A DNA stretch of 52,290 nt, from contig NZ_QFNM01000019.1 of NCBI RefSeq assembly GCF_003248455.1, positions 1-52,290 on the forward strand, written 5' to 3'. The position numbers were made by a program, and so were the translations under genes. The notes under the pieces are model-generated. The model was not told where the DNA came from. It did not search any database and saw nothing but the letters and a program-made list of their open reading frames with translations. The stretch's first letter is position 1. Every line of letters starts with the position of its first letter. Positions 24,098 through 33,214 of this stretch are shown piece by piece. This DNA is from Brevundimonas sp. GTDB taxonomy: Bacteria > Pseudomonadota > Alphaproteobacteria > Caulobacterales > Caulobacteraceae.

Positions 24098-24606
24098 GTC
24101 AGCGTCTCCCGAAACACCCCCTCCAGATCCCGGAACCGGACGGGGCCAAAATAACGACTGTCGAAGCTTCCCGGCGTGTCGCCGAGCAGGAAGAGCTCGT
24201 CCGGAGCCAGCCGACGGCAACCGGTCCAGCCGGGCAGAGCCGCGCCGCGCCGGTCAGAATCCAGAACGGGAGCCACGCGGCCTGGCATTCGAACCGCAGC
24301 CCCCTGCCGGCAGACGGGATCGCCGCCGACGGCCGCGACCCGTTTGATCAGCAGGACCTCGTCCGGCATCCCCAGCGCGCCCAGATAGCGCCGGGCGATC
24401 GGAGGCTGAGCCAGAGCAACCATTGCCCCCCTCTCCGGCGGCGCGCCGGGCTGTCGCAGATAGAGGCCGCGCGGCACGCTGGGGCTCTCGTTGACCAGGG
24501 CCAGGGCGGGCGTCTGATCGACGATCAGGGCGCCCAGGGTGAGGAAGAAGACGGTGACCCCGAGCACGGCCCAGCGGTTTCCGGTATCGAGAGGTGTCCA
24601 GGTCAT
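24091..24606 (-). CDS. traF: S26-family signal peptidase, TraF-like
   Basis: A 171-residue protein with one N-terminal membrane helix (AVLGVTVFFLTLGALIV). The catalytic Ser lies in SPSVPRGLYL and the general-base Lys in VLLIKRVAAVGGDPVC. The end has LFLLGDTPGSFDSRYFG. In RP4-type systems TraF matures and cyclises the TrbC pilin. The ATG overlaps the trbI stop (4 nt). Confidence 0.9.
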   Translation of the reverse strand: MTWTPLDTGNRWAVLGVTVFFLTLGALIVDQTPALALVNESPSVPRGLYLRQPGAPPERGAMVALAQPPIARRYLGALGMPDEVLLIKRVAAVGGDPVCRQGAAVRMPGRVAPVLDSDRRGAALPGWTGCRRLAPDELFLLGDTPGSFDSRYFGPVRFRDLEGVFRETLTW

Positions 24607-25820
24607 GACCGGTACGGCTCCAAGATCAGGTCGCGGGTGATCATCACGCGGACCGGCGCGCCGGCGCGCAGACGGATCGACGGCCGGACGTCCAGCTCCC
24701 GGTCCACGAGCCGCCCCCCGACCTGGGAGCCCTCGATGGCGGCGGCGTCGCCGGCGTCGCCAAGCAGCCCGCCTGAACCCTCGCCACCGCCGTCGCGTGC
24801 GATCTGACCGAGGGTGGTGATCGCGCCGGCGAACAGGGTTCCGATCAGGAGGGGGAACAGCCGTCGGTCGACCTGGCCGCGCACGCCCACGGCGCCTTGC
24901 GCATCCACGCCAGGCTCACCGGTCAGCACCAAGCTCTTGCCGTTGGGCAGGATCAGCCGGTCCCAGGTCAGGAAGGCGCGTCGGTCGCCATAGGCGCTTT
25001 CGCCCTCATGACGGCCGATGAGCCGGGTCCCCTGGGGCAAGACCAGATGGCGGCCGCTGACGGTGTCATAGACATTCTGCGACACCGTCGCGACGACCGG
25101 CCCGGCGCGCGCGGTGTCAACCCCGGTCAACAGGACCGCGGGGATAATCGCGCCCGCCTTCAGCTCATAGGGCGACAGCGGCGCCGTCAGGGTGTGGCCA
25201 TTATAGGTGGCGCCGACGTCCGCAGCGTCCGCACGAGCGCCGACCGTCGCTGGACCCGCCCCGGCATGCGCGGCAGGACCGGCCCCGGTTGACGACCCCT
25301 CGAAGAACAAGCCCGATCGCGCCGCCTGTTCGCCCGGACTTGGCCCGGTCGCCCGGGTCGTCCGCGATGGCGCATAACCGGCGCTATAACGGGCCGGCGC
25401 GGACGGCGGCGGCGGAACACCAGGCTCAGCCGTCTCGGGCTCGGCCCCATGGCGCGGGTCGGGCAGCCGGTCATAGGTGGCGGGCTGGTCGGTGACCGCT
25501 TCGGAGGGTCGAACGGAGCCCCGGGCCTGCTCCTCCCGGCCGTTGACGGCGCGGAGCCGGGCGCTGTCGCGCAGTTCCGGCTGGACGACGAAGGCCCAGG
25601 CCAGGGAGCCGGAGACGAGGATCACGCCGCCGATCACGATCGTCTGAACGACAGACTTGCGCAGCCGGGTGACCGGCGGACGCGGCGCCCGCATCGACAA
25701 ACCAGGCGGCGGCGCCTTGGCCTTGCTGGTAAGGTCGGGTCTGACCTCAGGGCCGACGCCGGACGCTGCCGAGGAAGCGACGTCGTCGGGATCGTGGGCG
25801 GGGTCCTGGAACGCGGTCAT
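24603..25820 (-). CDS. trbI: Conjugal transfer protein TrbI (VirB10-like)
   Basis: A 405-residue protein with a cytoplasmic N-terminus, one membrane helix (VVQTIVIGGVILVSGSLAWA, about residues 55-75) and a Pro-rich periplasmic linker. The VirB10 core follows: LKAGAIIPAVLLTGVDTARA, GRHLVLPQGTRLIGRHEG, GAVGVRGQVDRRLFPLLIGT. It links the inner-membrane energy to the outer-membrane channel. It overlaps trbG by 4 nt. Confidence 0.93.
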   Translation of the reverse strand: MTAFQDPAHDPDDVASSAASGVGPEVRPDLTSKAKAPPPGLSMRAPRPPVTRLRKSVVQTIVIGGVILVSGSLAWAFVVQPELRDSARLRAVNGREEQARGSVRPSEAVTDQPATYDRLPDPRHGAEPETAEPGVPPPPSAPARYSAGYAPSRTTRATGPSPGEQAARSGLFFEGSSTGAGPAAHAGAGPATVGARADAADVGATYNGHTLTAPLSPYELKAGAIIPAVLLTGVDTARAGPVVATVSQNVYDTVSGRHLVLPQGTRLIGRHEGESAYGDRRAFLTWDRLILPNGKSLVLTGEPGVDAQGAVGVRGQVDRRLFPLLIGTLFAGAITTLGQIARDGGGEGSGGLLGDAGDAAAIEGSQVGGRLVDRELDVRPSIRLRAGAPVRVMITRDLILEPYRS

Positions 25821-26845
25821 CGGGCGGCTCCCTGGAGGCGGCGTATACGAACGATCTGGGGGCGACGATCACCGAGCCTGAGCTCGGCGCGATCGAAGAC
25901 GCGATCGACGATGAACAGACCTCCGGCCTGGCGGTAGTTGACCATCTGGGTCTCGCCGTCGGCAGCGATCACGAAGAGGGCCGGCGCCTCGTCGATTTGC
26001 AGATCGGGGTCGAAGGCGATGAAGGTGCGCTGCCCGTCGTTGAAGACCCAAGCCGGCGTCCAGCGCGCCCGGCGCCCTTGCGGCTCTATCCGGTAACGGG
26101 CGTCGATCGGTCCCTCGGGCATCGCCACCGGATCCGACACGCGGATATCCGCCGCCTCGACGATCGGCGCCATGGTCGGAGGATCCATCGCCCCGGTGTC
26201 CCACGCGATCGCGGCATTGAAGCCTGAGGCGTCACCGCTCTTCAGATCGATGAAATAGACCCGCCGGTTGGTGGTCAGGACCAGGTTGGTCTCGAGTCCC
26301 CGTTGCAGCGGCTTGAGGAGGACGTGGGTTCGCTGACCTGCGCCCTCCCCGGACGTGGTCTCGCCGATCTGCCAGCGGACGGTGTCGCCGGCCGCCTTGG
26401 AGACCAGGGTCTCGCCGGCTCCCAGGGTCAGGGTGGTGACCCGCAGAGGCGCGGTCCAGACCTCGAACACCCGACCCGGAGACCAGGCGAACACCTGGAC
26501 CCCGCCGACGAAGGCGTCCGATCGCGAGGCCGCCCGGGCGTCGAGGTTGGCGGCGACGATGGCGCGGCGGCCGGTCATCCCCGTCGCTGGCGCCACGGCC
26601 TTCGGCTGCGCCTCATAGGGTGTGCCGACGGGAGCGGCGGGCGCCGGGGTCGCGTCGGCGACCAGCGCCTCATCGACCTGCACTGTCGATTGCGGCAGGG
26701 CCCCGGCTTCGGCGATGACGGCAGCCTCGGCCTCCACGACAGGCAGGGGCGACATCGGCGGCCGCCCGGATGTTCGGCCGAACACGGCGCAGCCGGACAG
26801 GCTGAGGCCCAGGCCGGCCAGGATCAGGAAGCGTCGGGGGTCCAT
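25817..26845 (-). CDS. trbG: Conjugal transfer protein TrbG (VirB9-like lipoprotein)
   Basis: A 342-residue protein starting MDPRRFLILAGLGLSLSGCA, with a lipoprotein box (LSGC) at the cleavage site. The VirB9/CagX fold follows: QVFAWSPGRVFEVWTAPLRV, TNRRVYFIDLKSGD, RWTPAWVFNDGQRTFIAFDP. It forms the outer ring with TrbI. The start lies within the end of trbF (22-nt overlap). The ORF can be extended upstream, but the lipoprotein signal fixes the start at 26845. Confidence 0.92.
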   Translation of the reverse strand: MDPRRFLILAGLGLSLSGCAVFGRTSGRPPMSPLPVVEAEAAVIAEAGALPQSTVQVDEALVADATPAPAAPVGTPYEAQPKAVAPATGMTGRRAIVAANLDARAASRSDAFVGGVQVFAWSPGRVFEVWTAPLRVTTLTLGAGETLVSKAAGDTVRWQIGETTSGEGAGQRTHVLLKPLQRGLETNLVLTTNRRVYFIDLKSGDASGFNAAIAWDTGAMDPPTMAPIVEAADIRVSDPVAMPEGPIDARYRIEPQGRRARWTPAWVFNDGQRTFIAFDPDLQIDEAPALFVIAADGETQMVNYRQAGGLFIVDRVFDRAELRLGDRRPQIVRIRRLQGAAR

Positions 26846-27507
26846 GATACATCCTCGATTTTCAGTCCAAGGGGGTTCTTCATCAGCTCGGCCTCGGTGC
26901 GGGGCGGCTGGGTCGTTGTGGTGATCAGGGCGCGCCAGCGCTCGACGCCGGCCTGCTGGCCGTTGACGAAACGGGTCTCGCGCCATTGCAGATCGTAGGT
27001 CCGCTCGGTGCGCCGCACGACGTTGAGCACCTCCACGTTGACGGCCTCGCGCCCGACCTCCGCGAACGGGTCGTGGGTCTGGGCCCAGGCGTTGAGGAAG
27101 CTCGCCGCCTTGGGCGTCATCAGGTCGTAGGCCCGAAGCCAGTTCTGCCGGATCACGATCGGGTCGATCGACTTGGAGCGGACGTCACGCAACCAGCCGG
27201 CCAGCGCGTGGCCGATCTGGGCCTCGGTCGGTTCGTAGCGGCCGCCGATCGCCGTGATCCTCTGGGTCTGTCCGAGATCGGAGACCTCGACCACGAAGGG
27301 TTTGACGACGGCCCTGTCGGCCTGGACCCACCAACCCGCGCCAAGGAAACCGGCGAGGACGAGATTGGCCACCGCGATACGGCGCCAGTTCCGGGCATGG
27401 GCCAGGGACAGCCCCATCCGGTCGTCCCAGATCTGGCCGGCGCGCTGATAGGGGGTCGTCTCGGGCGCGGAGGCCAGGGCGCGTTTGGGACGAAAGAAGG
27501 GGTGCAT
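26824..27507 (-). CDS. trbF: Conjugal transfer protein TrbF (VirB8-like)
   Basis: A 227-residue protein with the VirB8 layout: a short cytoplasmic N-terminus, one membrane helix (IAVANLVLAGFLGAGWWV), then a periplasmic NTF2-like domain (IGGRYEPTEAQIGHALAGWL, WLRAYDLMTPKAASFLNAWA, YDLQWRETRFVNGQ). It is an inner-membrane assembly factor of the type IV channel. It begins 2 nt after trbL. Confidence 0.93.
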   Translation of the reverse strand: MHPFFRPKRALASAPETTPYQRAGQIWDDRMGLSLAHARNWRRIAVANLVLAGFLGAGWWVQADRAVVKPFVVEVSDLGQTQRITAIGGRYEPTEAQIGHALAGWLRDVRSKSIDPIVIRQNWLRAYDLMTPKAASFLNAWAQTHDPFAEVGREAVNVEVLNVVRRTERTYDLQWRETRFVNGQQAGVERWRALITTTTQPPRTEAELMKNPLGLKIEDVSWTPDAS

Positions 27508-27509
27508 GG

Positions 27510-28865
27510 TCAGGACTCCTCGGTTCTCAGATTGGGAGACAGGACGCCGCTGGTCTCACCGGCAGGCATGAGGCCGCGCCCGGCGTTGGCGACGAAGAAG
27601 GCTTGAAGCGCCTGGGCGCGCGCCGGCGGCTTCAACCCGCCGGACGCGGGCGAACCTGCGGCCGCCCGATGGAAATCGGATTTGGCGACCTGAGCCTCCG
27701 CGGCGATCTTCTCGGCCGGTCGGCCCGGACGCGCCCCGCCGCCAGCGCCGTCGTTGGCCGCGCCGCCGGATTCCGACGCTTCGCTGGAGGGAAATGTCGG
27801 CGCGGCGGACATCGCCCCGCCCGACGGTCGGCGCGGACCCGACGGCGAGGGATTGTCATTGGAGGGTTTGGGAGGTGTGGATGGCGGAGGCGACATCGGC
27901 GGGGTCGGAGACCGGCCGCCGCCAGCGCCGGCCGCCGCCCGGGCCGGCCCCGCCATCTTCGCCGCGCCGCCTGCGACCGCCGTGCCCGCACCCGCGATCC
28001 CGGCTCCGGCCAGGGCGGCGCTGCCGCCGACGGCGATTCCGGCCGTGATGGCGGCGCCGGCTCCCAGGGCGGGTCCGCCCGTCACCAGGGCCGAGGCCAG
28101 ATTGGGGATGAACATCGCCAGCATGGCCAGAAGGATCGCGGCGACGAGGATGCTCAACGCCTCGTAGATATCGGGATTGGCCGAGGGCTGGAGCTGGTCG
28201 AAGACGGTCCGAGCCCCGGAGATGACGATGGCAAGGGCCAGCACCTTGAGGCCCGACGAGACGACGTATCCCAGGGGCCGTTCGGCCAGGAAGGCGGACT
28301 TGTTCCAGATCCCGAAGGGCAGAAGGATAAAGCCGCCCAGGGTGACGATCTTGAACTCCAGCAGGGCTACTATGATCTGCAGGGCCAACACGGCGAAGGC
28401 CAGCATGATGCCGATCATGGCCAGGCCCAGGATCAGGGCGTCGGCCATGTTGCCGACCACGTCGAGCGGATTGTCGACGGGCGCGGGGGTCTCGCCGAGC
28501 GCCTTCACGATTTCCCAACCCTGGGCCAGGATGGCTCCGGGATTGAGGAAGTCGGCCCGGCTGAGCGATCCGCCGCCGGCCGTCAGCCCCAGTTCGATGA
28601 AGCCGGCGTAGATCGTCTCGGACAGCTGTTGCCAGTCGTTGATCAGCCAGGCGAAGGCCCCGATCAGCAGCACCTTTCCAAAGCCGGAGGCCAGGACTTC
28701 GCGATTGGACGACATCGCCCACTGGATACCGGTCAGGGCGACGACCAGGACGATCAGGAGCCCGAAGACGCCGTTGACCGCGCCCTGCAGGGCGTCGAAT
28801 CCGGCCGATATGGTGTTGGAGAACACCATCATCAGCTCATTGGGGGTTTCCACTCCGACCGACAT
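27510..28865 (-). CDS. trbL: Conjugal transfer protein TrbL (VirB6-like)
   Basis: A 451-residue polytopic membrane protein. The N-terminal 300 residues hold about five to six hydrophobic helices (VNGVFGLLIVLVVALTGIQW, VLLIGAFAWLINDWQQL, MIGIMLAFAVLALQIIVALL). The C-terminal 150 residues are low-complexity Ala/Gly/Pro/Ser, usual for TrbL/VirB6. It forms the inner-membrane translocation pore. Confidence 0.92.
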   Translation of the reverse strand: MSVGVETPNELMMVFSNTISAGFDALQGAVNGVFGLLIVLVVALTGIQWAMSSNREVLASGFGKVLLIGAFAWLINDWQQLSETIYAGFIELGLTAGGGSLSRADFLNPGAILAQGWEIVKALGETPAPVDNPLDVVGNMADALILGLAMIGIMLAFAVLALQIIVALLEFKIVTLGGFILLPFGIWNKSAFLAERPLGYVVSSGLKVLALAIVISGARTVFDQLQPSANPDIYEALSILVAAILLAMLAMFIPNLASALVTGGPALGAGAAITAGIAVGGSAALAGAGIAGAGTAVAGGAAKMAGPARAAAGAGGGRSPTPPMSPPPSTPPKPSNDNPSPSGPRRPSGGAMSAAPTFPSSEASESGGAANDGAGGGARPGRPAEKIAAEAQVAKSDFHRAAAGSPASGGLKPPARAQALQAFFVANAGRGLMPAGETSGVLSPNLRTEES

Positions 28866-28877
28866 CGCTTGCGCTCC

Positions 28878-29627
28878 TCAGTCCCGCGCGTGCGACAGGG
28901 GATCGAAGGTCGGTGCGGCGGGCGTTCCGGCCGAGCCCGCCCAGCGGCGGCGACGGGCCTCGTCCCCCGAGGCCTGGGTTGCGGCGTCGCGCGCCGTCGC
29001 CTCGGCCAGAAGCCGGGACTGGGCCAGCATGATGGTGCGCAAAGCCGCCAGATCCTCGGCGAGGACAGCCAGCATCTGGTTCGACGACTGGATCGCGGCG
29101 GTCTGGCCTGAAGCGGCCTCGCTGGCCGAGAGGGCGCCCGTCAGCCGCTGATTGCGGCCCTGACCCAGACGTTCGAGCTCGGCCGCCGTGCGGGCCACAT
29201 CCTCGGCCGTGCGCCGGGCGTTGGCGGTCCGGGCCTGCCCCTGTTCCAGAAGCCGCAGCATGTCTGAGCCGGACAGGTCATCGGGATAGAGGCTCTCGAA
29301 CTGCTGCTCCAGGCCGCTGACCGAACTGGCGATCCCGCGCGCCGTGCGGGCCAGTTCGGCCATGTCGCGCAACGACTGGCTGTTGCCGGTCAGGTGGCTG
29401 TAAGGCGAGGCCGCAAGGCTCCTGGCCTCGTTGGCCAGGCTCTCCAGCTGACGCGCCGCCTGAAGCGCATTTTCGATGTGGTTGCGGGGGTCAAAGACGA
29501 CCTGTTGTGCCGGCGCCGGAGTCGCGGTCGCCAGCAGGCTGACGGCGACGAGGCCGGCGGCCAGGATCTGGACCGGCCTATTCGGCCGCGAGCGGTCGGG
29601 CGAAGGCGTCGAAAACAGCATCAACAT
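28878..29627 (-). CDS. trbJ: Conjugal transfer protein TrbJ (VirB5-like)
   Basis: A 249-residue protein with a signal peptide (QILAAGLVAVSLLATATPAP, AQQ cleavage) and a long helical body (NHIENALQAARQLESLANEA, SLRDMAELARTARGIASSVS) typical of the TrbJ/VirB5 pilus-tip subunit. AAGGGA lies about 7 nt before the ATG at 29627. It overlaps the end of trbE by 50 nt, an unusually long overlap, so a later start inside the hydrophobic leader is possible. Confidence 0.9.
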   Translation of the reverse strand: MLMLFSTPSPDRSRPNRPVQILAAGLVAVSLLATATPAPAQQVVFDPRNHIENALQAARQLESLANEARSLAASPYSHLTGNSQSLRDMAELARTARGIASSVSGLEQQFESLYPDDLSGSDMLRLLEQGQARTANARRTAEDVARTAAELERLGQGRNQRLTGALSASEAASGQTAAIQSSNQMLAVLAEDLAALRTIMLAQSRLLAEATARDAATQASGDEARRRRWAGSAGTPAAPTFDPLSHARD

Positions 29628-32001
29628 TGTGCACTCCCTTGGCTGTGAGAAATTCCCGCGCGAATCCGGCCTCTCCGGAGGCGGCGAGGATGTCGTCGAT
29701 GAGGGTCTGGTCTTCCGGCGCGCTGGCTCCGCAGAGGGCGAGGGCCACGCCGGTCAGGCGCAGGTCGAACAGGCGTCGGCCGCGGGGCTGGCGCCAGTAG
29801 TAGGCCCGCTTGGGCGTGGCGAAGGCGATAAGCTCGAGCTGACGTCGGTTCAGGCCAAACCCCTGATAGAGCCGGGCCGAAGAGGGTTCGAGCGCGCGGG
29901 GGTTGGGAAGGAAAACCTGGGTCGGGCAACTCTCGATTAGACTGGTCGCGATCGGCGAGGCGGCCACGTCGTCCAGGCTCTGGGTCGCGAACACGACGGC
30001 CACCCGCTTTTTGCGCAGTGTCTTGAGCCACTCCCGGATCTTGGCCGCGAAAGCCGTCTCGCCGAGAAACAGCCAGGCCTCGTCGAGCACCAGCAATGTG
30101 GGCCGGCCGTCAAAGCTGCGCTCCAGGTGATGGAAGAGCGCCGACAACACCGGGGCCACAGCGGAGGGCGTGGCCATCAGGCTTTCCAACTCGAAGGTGT
30201 CGAAGCGGCTGGGAACGAGCGCCTCCCCCTCGCCGTCGAGCAGAGCGCCGTGCGGACCCTTGAGCGTCAGGGGCTCCAGCGCCGCCGCCACAGCCTTATC
30301 CTGAACCAGGGCGCAGAAGACCGTCAGGGTGCGCTGCGTCACAGGGGCATCGGCCAGGGCCGCGAGCGCCGCCCAGATCTCCTCCCTGATCCGGGGCACA
30401 GGCTCCAGTCCGGCGACCCGAACAGTCTCGGCGATCCATTCCGACGCCCAGGCCCGTTCGATCTCCTGGTCGATGCGCGCCAGAGGCTGTAGCGAGAACC
30501 GCGCGCCGGGCTCCAAGGCGCGCCAGCACCCGCCGGCGGCGAGTGTCGCGGCCCGAGCTGAACGGCCCTTGTCGAAGAAGACCACCCGGGCGTCCGGGTA
30601 GCGGAACCACTGCAAGGCCAGAAACGAGAGTAGCGCGCTCTTGCCCGAGCCGGTCGGTCCTACGACCATGGCATGGCCAACGTCGCCGACATGGAGCACC
30701 AGACGGAACGGCGTGGAGCCCGTCGTGCGGGCCGTCGCCAAGGGCGGGCCGTCCAGATTGAGGTCCATGGAGGGGCCGGCCCAGACCGCCGACACCGGCA
30801 GCAGATCGGCCAGATTCAGCGTCGAGACGAGCGGTCGGCGGACGTCGGCATAGGGCTCGCCGGGCAGGGAACCAAGCCAGGCCTCCACGGCATTGAGATC
30901 CTCTATGCGAGCCAGCAGCCCCTGGGCGTTCAGGGCCGCCTCGATGGCCCGGGCCCTGGCGGCGGCGCCGGCCTCCGTCGCGTCAAGCACGGTCACCGTC
31001 AGGGTCAGATAGCCGAAAGCGCAGGCCTCGGCCCCCAGGGCGGCCAGGGCGCCGTCGCACTCTTCGGTCTTGGAGGCCGCGTCGGTATCGAGGAGCGGCA
31101 CCTCCTCCTTGGTGATCGCTTCACGCAGGAGAACACCGACACCCTTGCGCTTGGCGAACCAGCGCTTCCTCAGCTTGACGATCTCGCGCTCGGCTTCCGG
31201 CTTGTCGAGACCGATCCAGCGGGCCGTCCAGCGGTAGGGAAACGGCAGGGCGCCGAGCGCATCGAGCAAGCCGGGCCGGGTGACCGACGGCAGGCCGCGC
31301 ACCGACACGACCTTAAGCCAGCGGTCGCCGAGGCGGGGGGCGATCCCGCCCGAGAGGTCGGCGTCCGCCAGCCAGGCGTCCAGATACATGGGCGAATCCG
31401 GCGCGGCGACGGTGAAGGTTTTGGGCGAGACACAGTCGTGCAGCCAGGTCAGCAGCGCCGTGTCATCGAGCGGATCGACCTCAGGCAGGGCGTCCGACAG
31501 GAGGTCGAGTGTGGTCGCCGCCTCACGGGTAAAGACCGCTAGGGCCTGGCGCCAGTCCGCGCCGCCCTTGGCCAGGCCGTCGAACAGCCAGCGCTCCATT
31601 CTCCGCGTCTCGTCGGCCGGCGGCAGCCAAGTCATGGCCAGCCGAAAATCCGTCTCGAAGGCGGGGTCGCCCGCTTCGAACCGGCTTCGGCGCTCCTCAT
31701 CGAGAAGCCAGGCGACATCCAAGTCGAACGCGCTCTCCGGATAGGGGGCGGCCTCGCGGCGGCGCGCCTCCATATGCAGGCACCAGCCCGTCCCGAGACG
31801 CTTCAGCGCATTGTTCAGACGCGCCCGGACCGCCATCAGCTCGTCCTCGGTCGAGGATTCCAGGTCCGGTCCCCGGAACCGGAAGCCGGTCGTGAACGAG
31901 CCGTCCTTGTTGAGGATCACACCCGGCGCGACCAGGGCGGCCCAAGGCAGATGGTCGGCCAGAGCCGCCGGGCGTCTGCGATGTTCTTCGAGAAAGCGCA
32001 T
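29578..32001 (-). CDS. trbE: Conjugal transfer ATPase TrbE (VirB4-like)
   Basis: An 807-residue protein starting MRFLEEHRRRPAALADHLPW. It has a VirB4 N-terminal domain with GVILNKDGSFTTGFRFRGPD, then the motor: Walker A GHAMVVGPTGSGKSALLSFL, ARVVFFDKGRSARAATLAAG, Walker B RPTLLVLDEAWLFLGETAF, and KRVAVVFATQSLDDVAASPI. It powers pilus assembly and DNA transfer with TrbB. It starts 7 nt after trbD. Confidence 0.95.
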   Translation of the reverse strand: MRFLEEHRRRPAALADHLPWAALVAPGVILNKDGSFTTGFRFRGPDLESSTEDELMAVRARLNNALKRLGTGWCLHMEARRREAAPYPESAFDLDVAWLLDEERRSRFEAGDPAFETDFRLAMTWLPPADETRRMERWLFDGLAKGGADWRQALAVFTREAATTLDLLSDALPEVDPLDDTALLTWLHDCVSPKTFTVAAPDSPMYLDAWLADADLSGGIAPRLGDRWLKVVSVRGLPSVTRPGLLDALGALPFPYRWTARWIGLDKPEAEREIVKLRKRWFAKRKGVGVLLREAITKEEVPLLDTDAASKTEECDGALAALGAEACAFGYLTLTVTVLDATEAGAAARARAIEAALNAQGLLARIEDLNAVEAWLGSLPGEPYADVRRPLVSTLNLADLLPVSAVWAGPSMDLNLDGPPLATARTTGSTPFRLVLHVGDVGHAMVVGPTGSGKSALLSFLALQWFRYPDARVVFFDKGRSARAATLAAGGCWRALEPGARFSLQPLARIDQEIERAWASEWIAETVRVAGLEPVPRIREEIWAALAALADAPVTQRTLTVFCALVQDKAVAAALEPLTLKGPHGALLDGEGEALVPSRFDTFELESLMATPSAVAPVLSALFHHLERSFDGRPTLLVLDEAWLFLGETAFAAKIREWLKTLRKKRVAVVFATQSLDDVAASPIATSLIESCPTQVFLPNPRALEPSSARLYQGFGLNRRQLELIAFATPKRAYYWRQPRGRRLFDLRLTGVALALCGASAPEDQTLIDDILAASGEAGFAREFLTAKGVHNVDAVFDAFARPLAAE

Positions 32002-32008
32002 CGGCCCC

Positions 32009-32287
32009 TCACGCGTCCAGATGGCCAGGCAGGGCGAGGTGGCGCCGAAGCACATCGAAGAACCGGCGGTCCGCCCTGGCCGCCCACAAGCCGATCGCGT
32101 GGGCGACAGCCCACCACAGAAGGCCGAGCCACCAGATCCGCAGGGCCAGGCCGAGCACCACCGCGATCGTCCCCATGGCGATGGCGTAGTCCCGAGGCAT
32201 TCCGGCCATGAGGACCGGCTCGGTCAAAGCCTGTGCGACCGGAAGATCCCAGCCCTCCGGTCGGCCGTCTTGGAGGGAGCCGGCCAT
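32009..32287 (-). CDS. trbD: Conjugal transfer protein TrbD (VirB3-like)
   Basis: A 92-residue protein with a VirB3 signature: a short N-terminal PVAQALTEPVLMAGMPRDYA segment, then hydrophobic helices (IAMGTIAVVLGLALRIWWL, GLLWWAVAHAIGLW). It helps place VirB4-type ATPases at the membrane. Its ATG shares one base with the trbC stop (TAATG). Confidence 0.92.
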   Translation of the reverse strand: MAGSLQDGRPEGWDLPVAQALTEPVLMAGMPRDYAIAMGTIAVVLGLALRIWWLGLLWWAVAHAIGLWAARADRRFFDVLRRHLALPGHLDA

Positions 32288-32607
32288 TATCCGATCTCCG
32301 CCCCGCCGGCGAAGCCGAAGAAGTCGAGGAAGAAGGTCGAGGCCGCGAAGGCGATGCAGAGGCCGAACATGATGCCCAGACCGCGCCGCATCGAGGATCC
32401 GTTCTCGCTCATCGCGATCCCGGCGCCGAAGACGACTACGGCTACGACCGCTGCGGCCTGGACCACGGGTCCTGTGATGGACTGGACCACCTGCTGGAGC
32501 GGCCCTTCCCAGGGCATCCCTGAACCTCCGGCCAGGGCCGGCCCGGCCATCATCAGGCCACACGTCATCATTGCGCCGAACAGGCGGCGCCCAAGTCTTC
32601 CACGCAT
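32287..32607 (-). CDS. trbC: Pilin TrbC (VirB2-like)
   Basis: A 106-residue prepilin. A long signal peptide (RLFGAMMTCGLMMAGPALAG) precedes two hydrophobic helices (VVQAAAVVAVVVFGAGIAMS, GLGIMFGLCIAFAASTFFLD), the VirB2/TrbC layout. TraF would mature it. In typical clusters trbB lies directly upstream; here 32.6-32.9 kb holds instead a repeat array and a trbB remnant. Confidence 0.92.
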   Translation of the reverse strand: MRGRLGRRLFGAMMTCGLMMAGPALAGGSGMPWEGPLQQVVQSITGPVVQAAAVVAVVVFGAGIAMSENGSSMRRGLGIMFGLCIAFAASTFFLDFFGFAGGAEIG

Positions 32608-32663
32608 GTCTTGCTTCCTGTGTTCAGCGCGTCTCAGCGCGATGCACCACATTGCAAGCAAAT

Positions 32664-32810
32664 ATATCCACAGGTTGTCAACTCTGTGGATCGATTATTT
32701 TACGCGACTTATAGACGACTGTCGTACAACTCGCCACGACTCAAAACATGACTTGCGAAGACTTGTCGTTCGAAAGTCACCCCGACTTAGATTGCGACTT
32801 TCCACGACTT
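32664..32810. repeat. Phased CGACTT-like repeats next to DnaA-box-like inverted sites
   Basis: CGACTT or one-base variants occur at 32705, 32716, 32737, 32749, 32759, 32783, 32795 and 32805, with steps of 11, 21, 12, 10, 24, 12 and 10 nt, close to multiples of one helical turn. Just beside them, ATATCCACA (32664-32672) and TGTGGAT (32685-32691) form an inverted pair resembling DnaA boxes, followed by an AT-rich stretch. It could be a binding array controlling the trb operon or an old iteron-type origin. No replication-initiator gene is in the window. Confidence 0.6.
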
Positions 32811-32876
32811 GCGTTTCGTGCCCGACAGCGCTCGTTGCCAAACGACGCCGCCTCAATTTCAGGTGAAGGATTGGCC

Positions 32877-32992
32877 TCAAGCCAAGACGCTGATTGCGTA
32901 GCTGTCGTCGCCCAAGGGCTCGACACCGAGCACAACCCGAACCATCCGTCCGGTGGCGGTCCGCCGGATGTGGACATCCAATCTATCGGTGG
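32877..32992 (-). pseudogene. trbB: 3' remnant of trbB
   Basis: The last about 36 codons of a TrbB/VirB11 ATPase remain (STDRLDVHIRRTATGRMVRV, VLGVEPLGDDSYAISVLA). They align with the end of the chimeric ORF at 36.4 kb (DRIVHVRRTTAGRQVEAVLG, VEPLGDEGYAISVLA) but with clear divergence, so this is not a fresh duplication. It sits where trbB belongs, just upstream of trbC. All catalytic motifs are gone. The next 220 bp (32993-33214) hold no gene. Confidence 0.75.
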
Positions 32993-33214
32993 ATGATCGG
33001 GCGGCGAGGTGTCCAGGAGAAAGTTTTGGCCGACGGCCTCCCCGAACGGCCCTTTCGCGGTGAGCCAGCGGCAGCTTGATTCGAGAGGTCTGAGACGCGG
33101 CTGAGGCCTGAAATGCGCGCCACATGCAAATATTCGGGTGACCGCGCAAATTTGACGTTGCACTCGGACGGGGGGCCGACGCTTAACTTTCCGGTATCAA
33201 ACGCCCCGCCCCCT

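Noticed and set aside
32705..32810. CGACTT repeats as a CRISPR array
   Set aside because: The repeats are only 6 nt, with 4-18 nt between them, and no cas genes are present.
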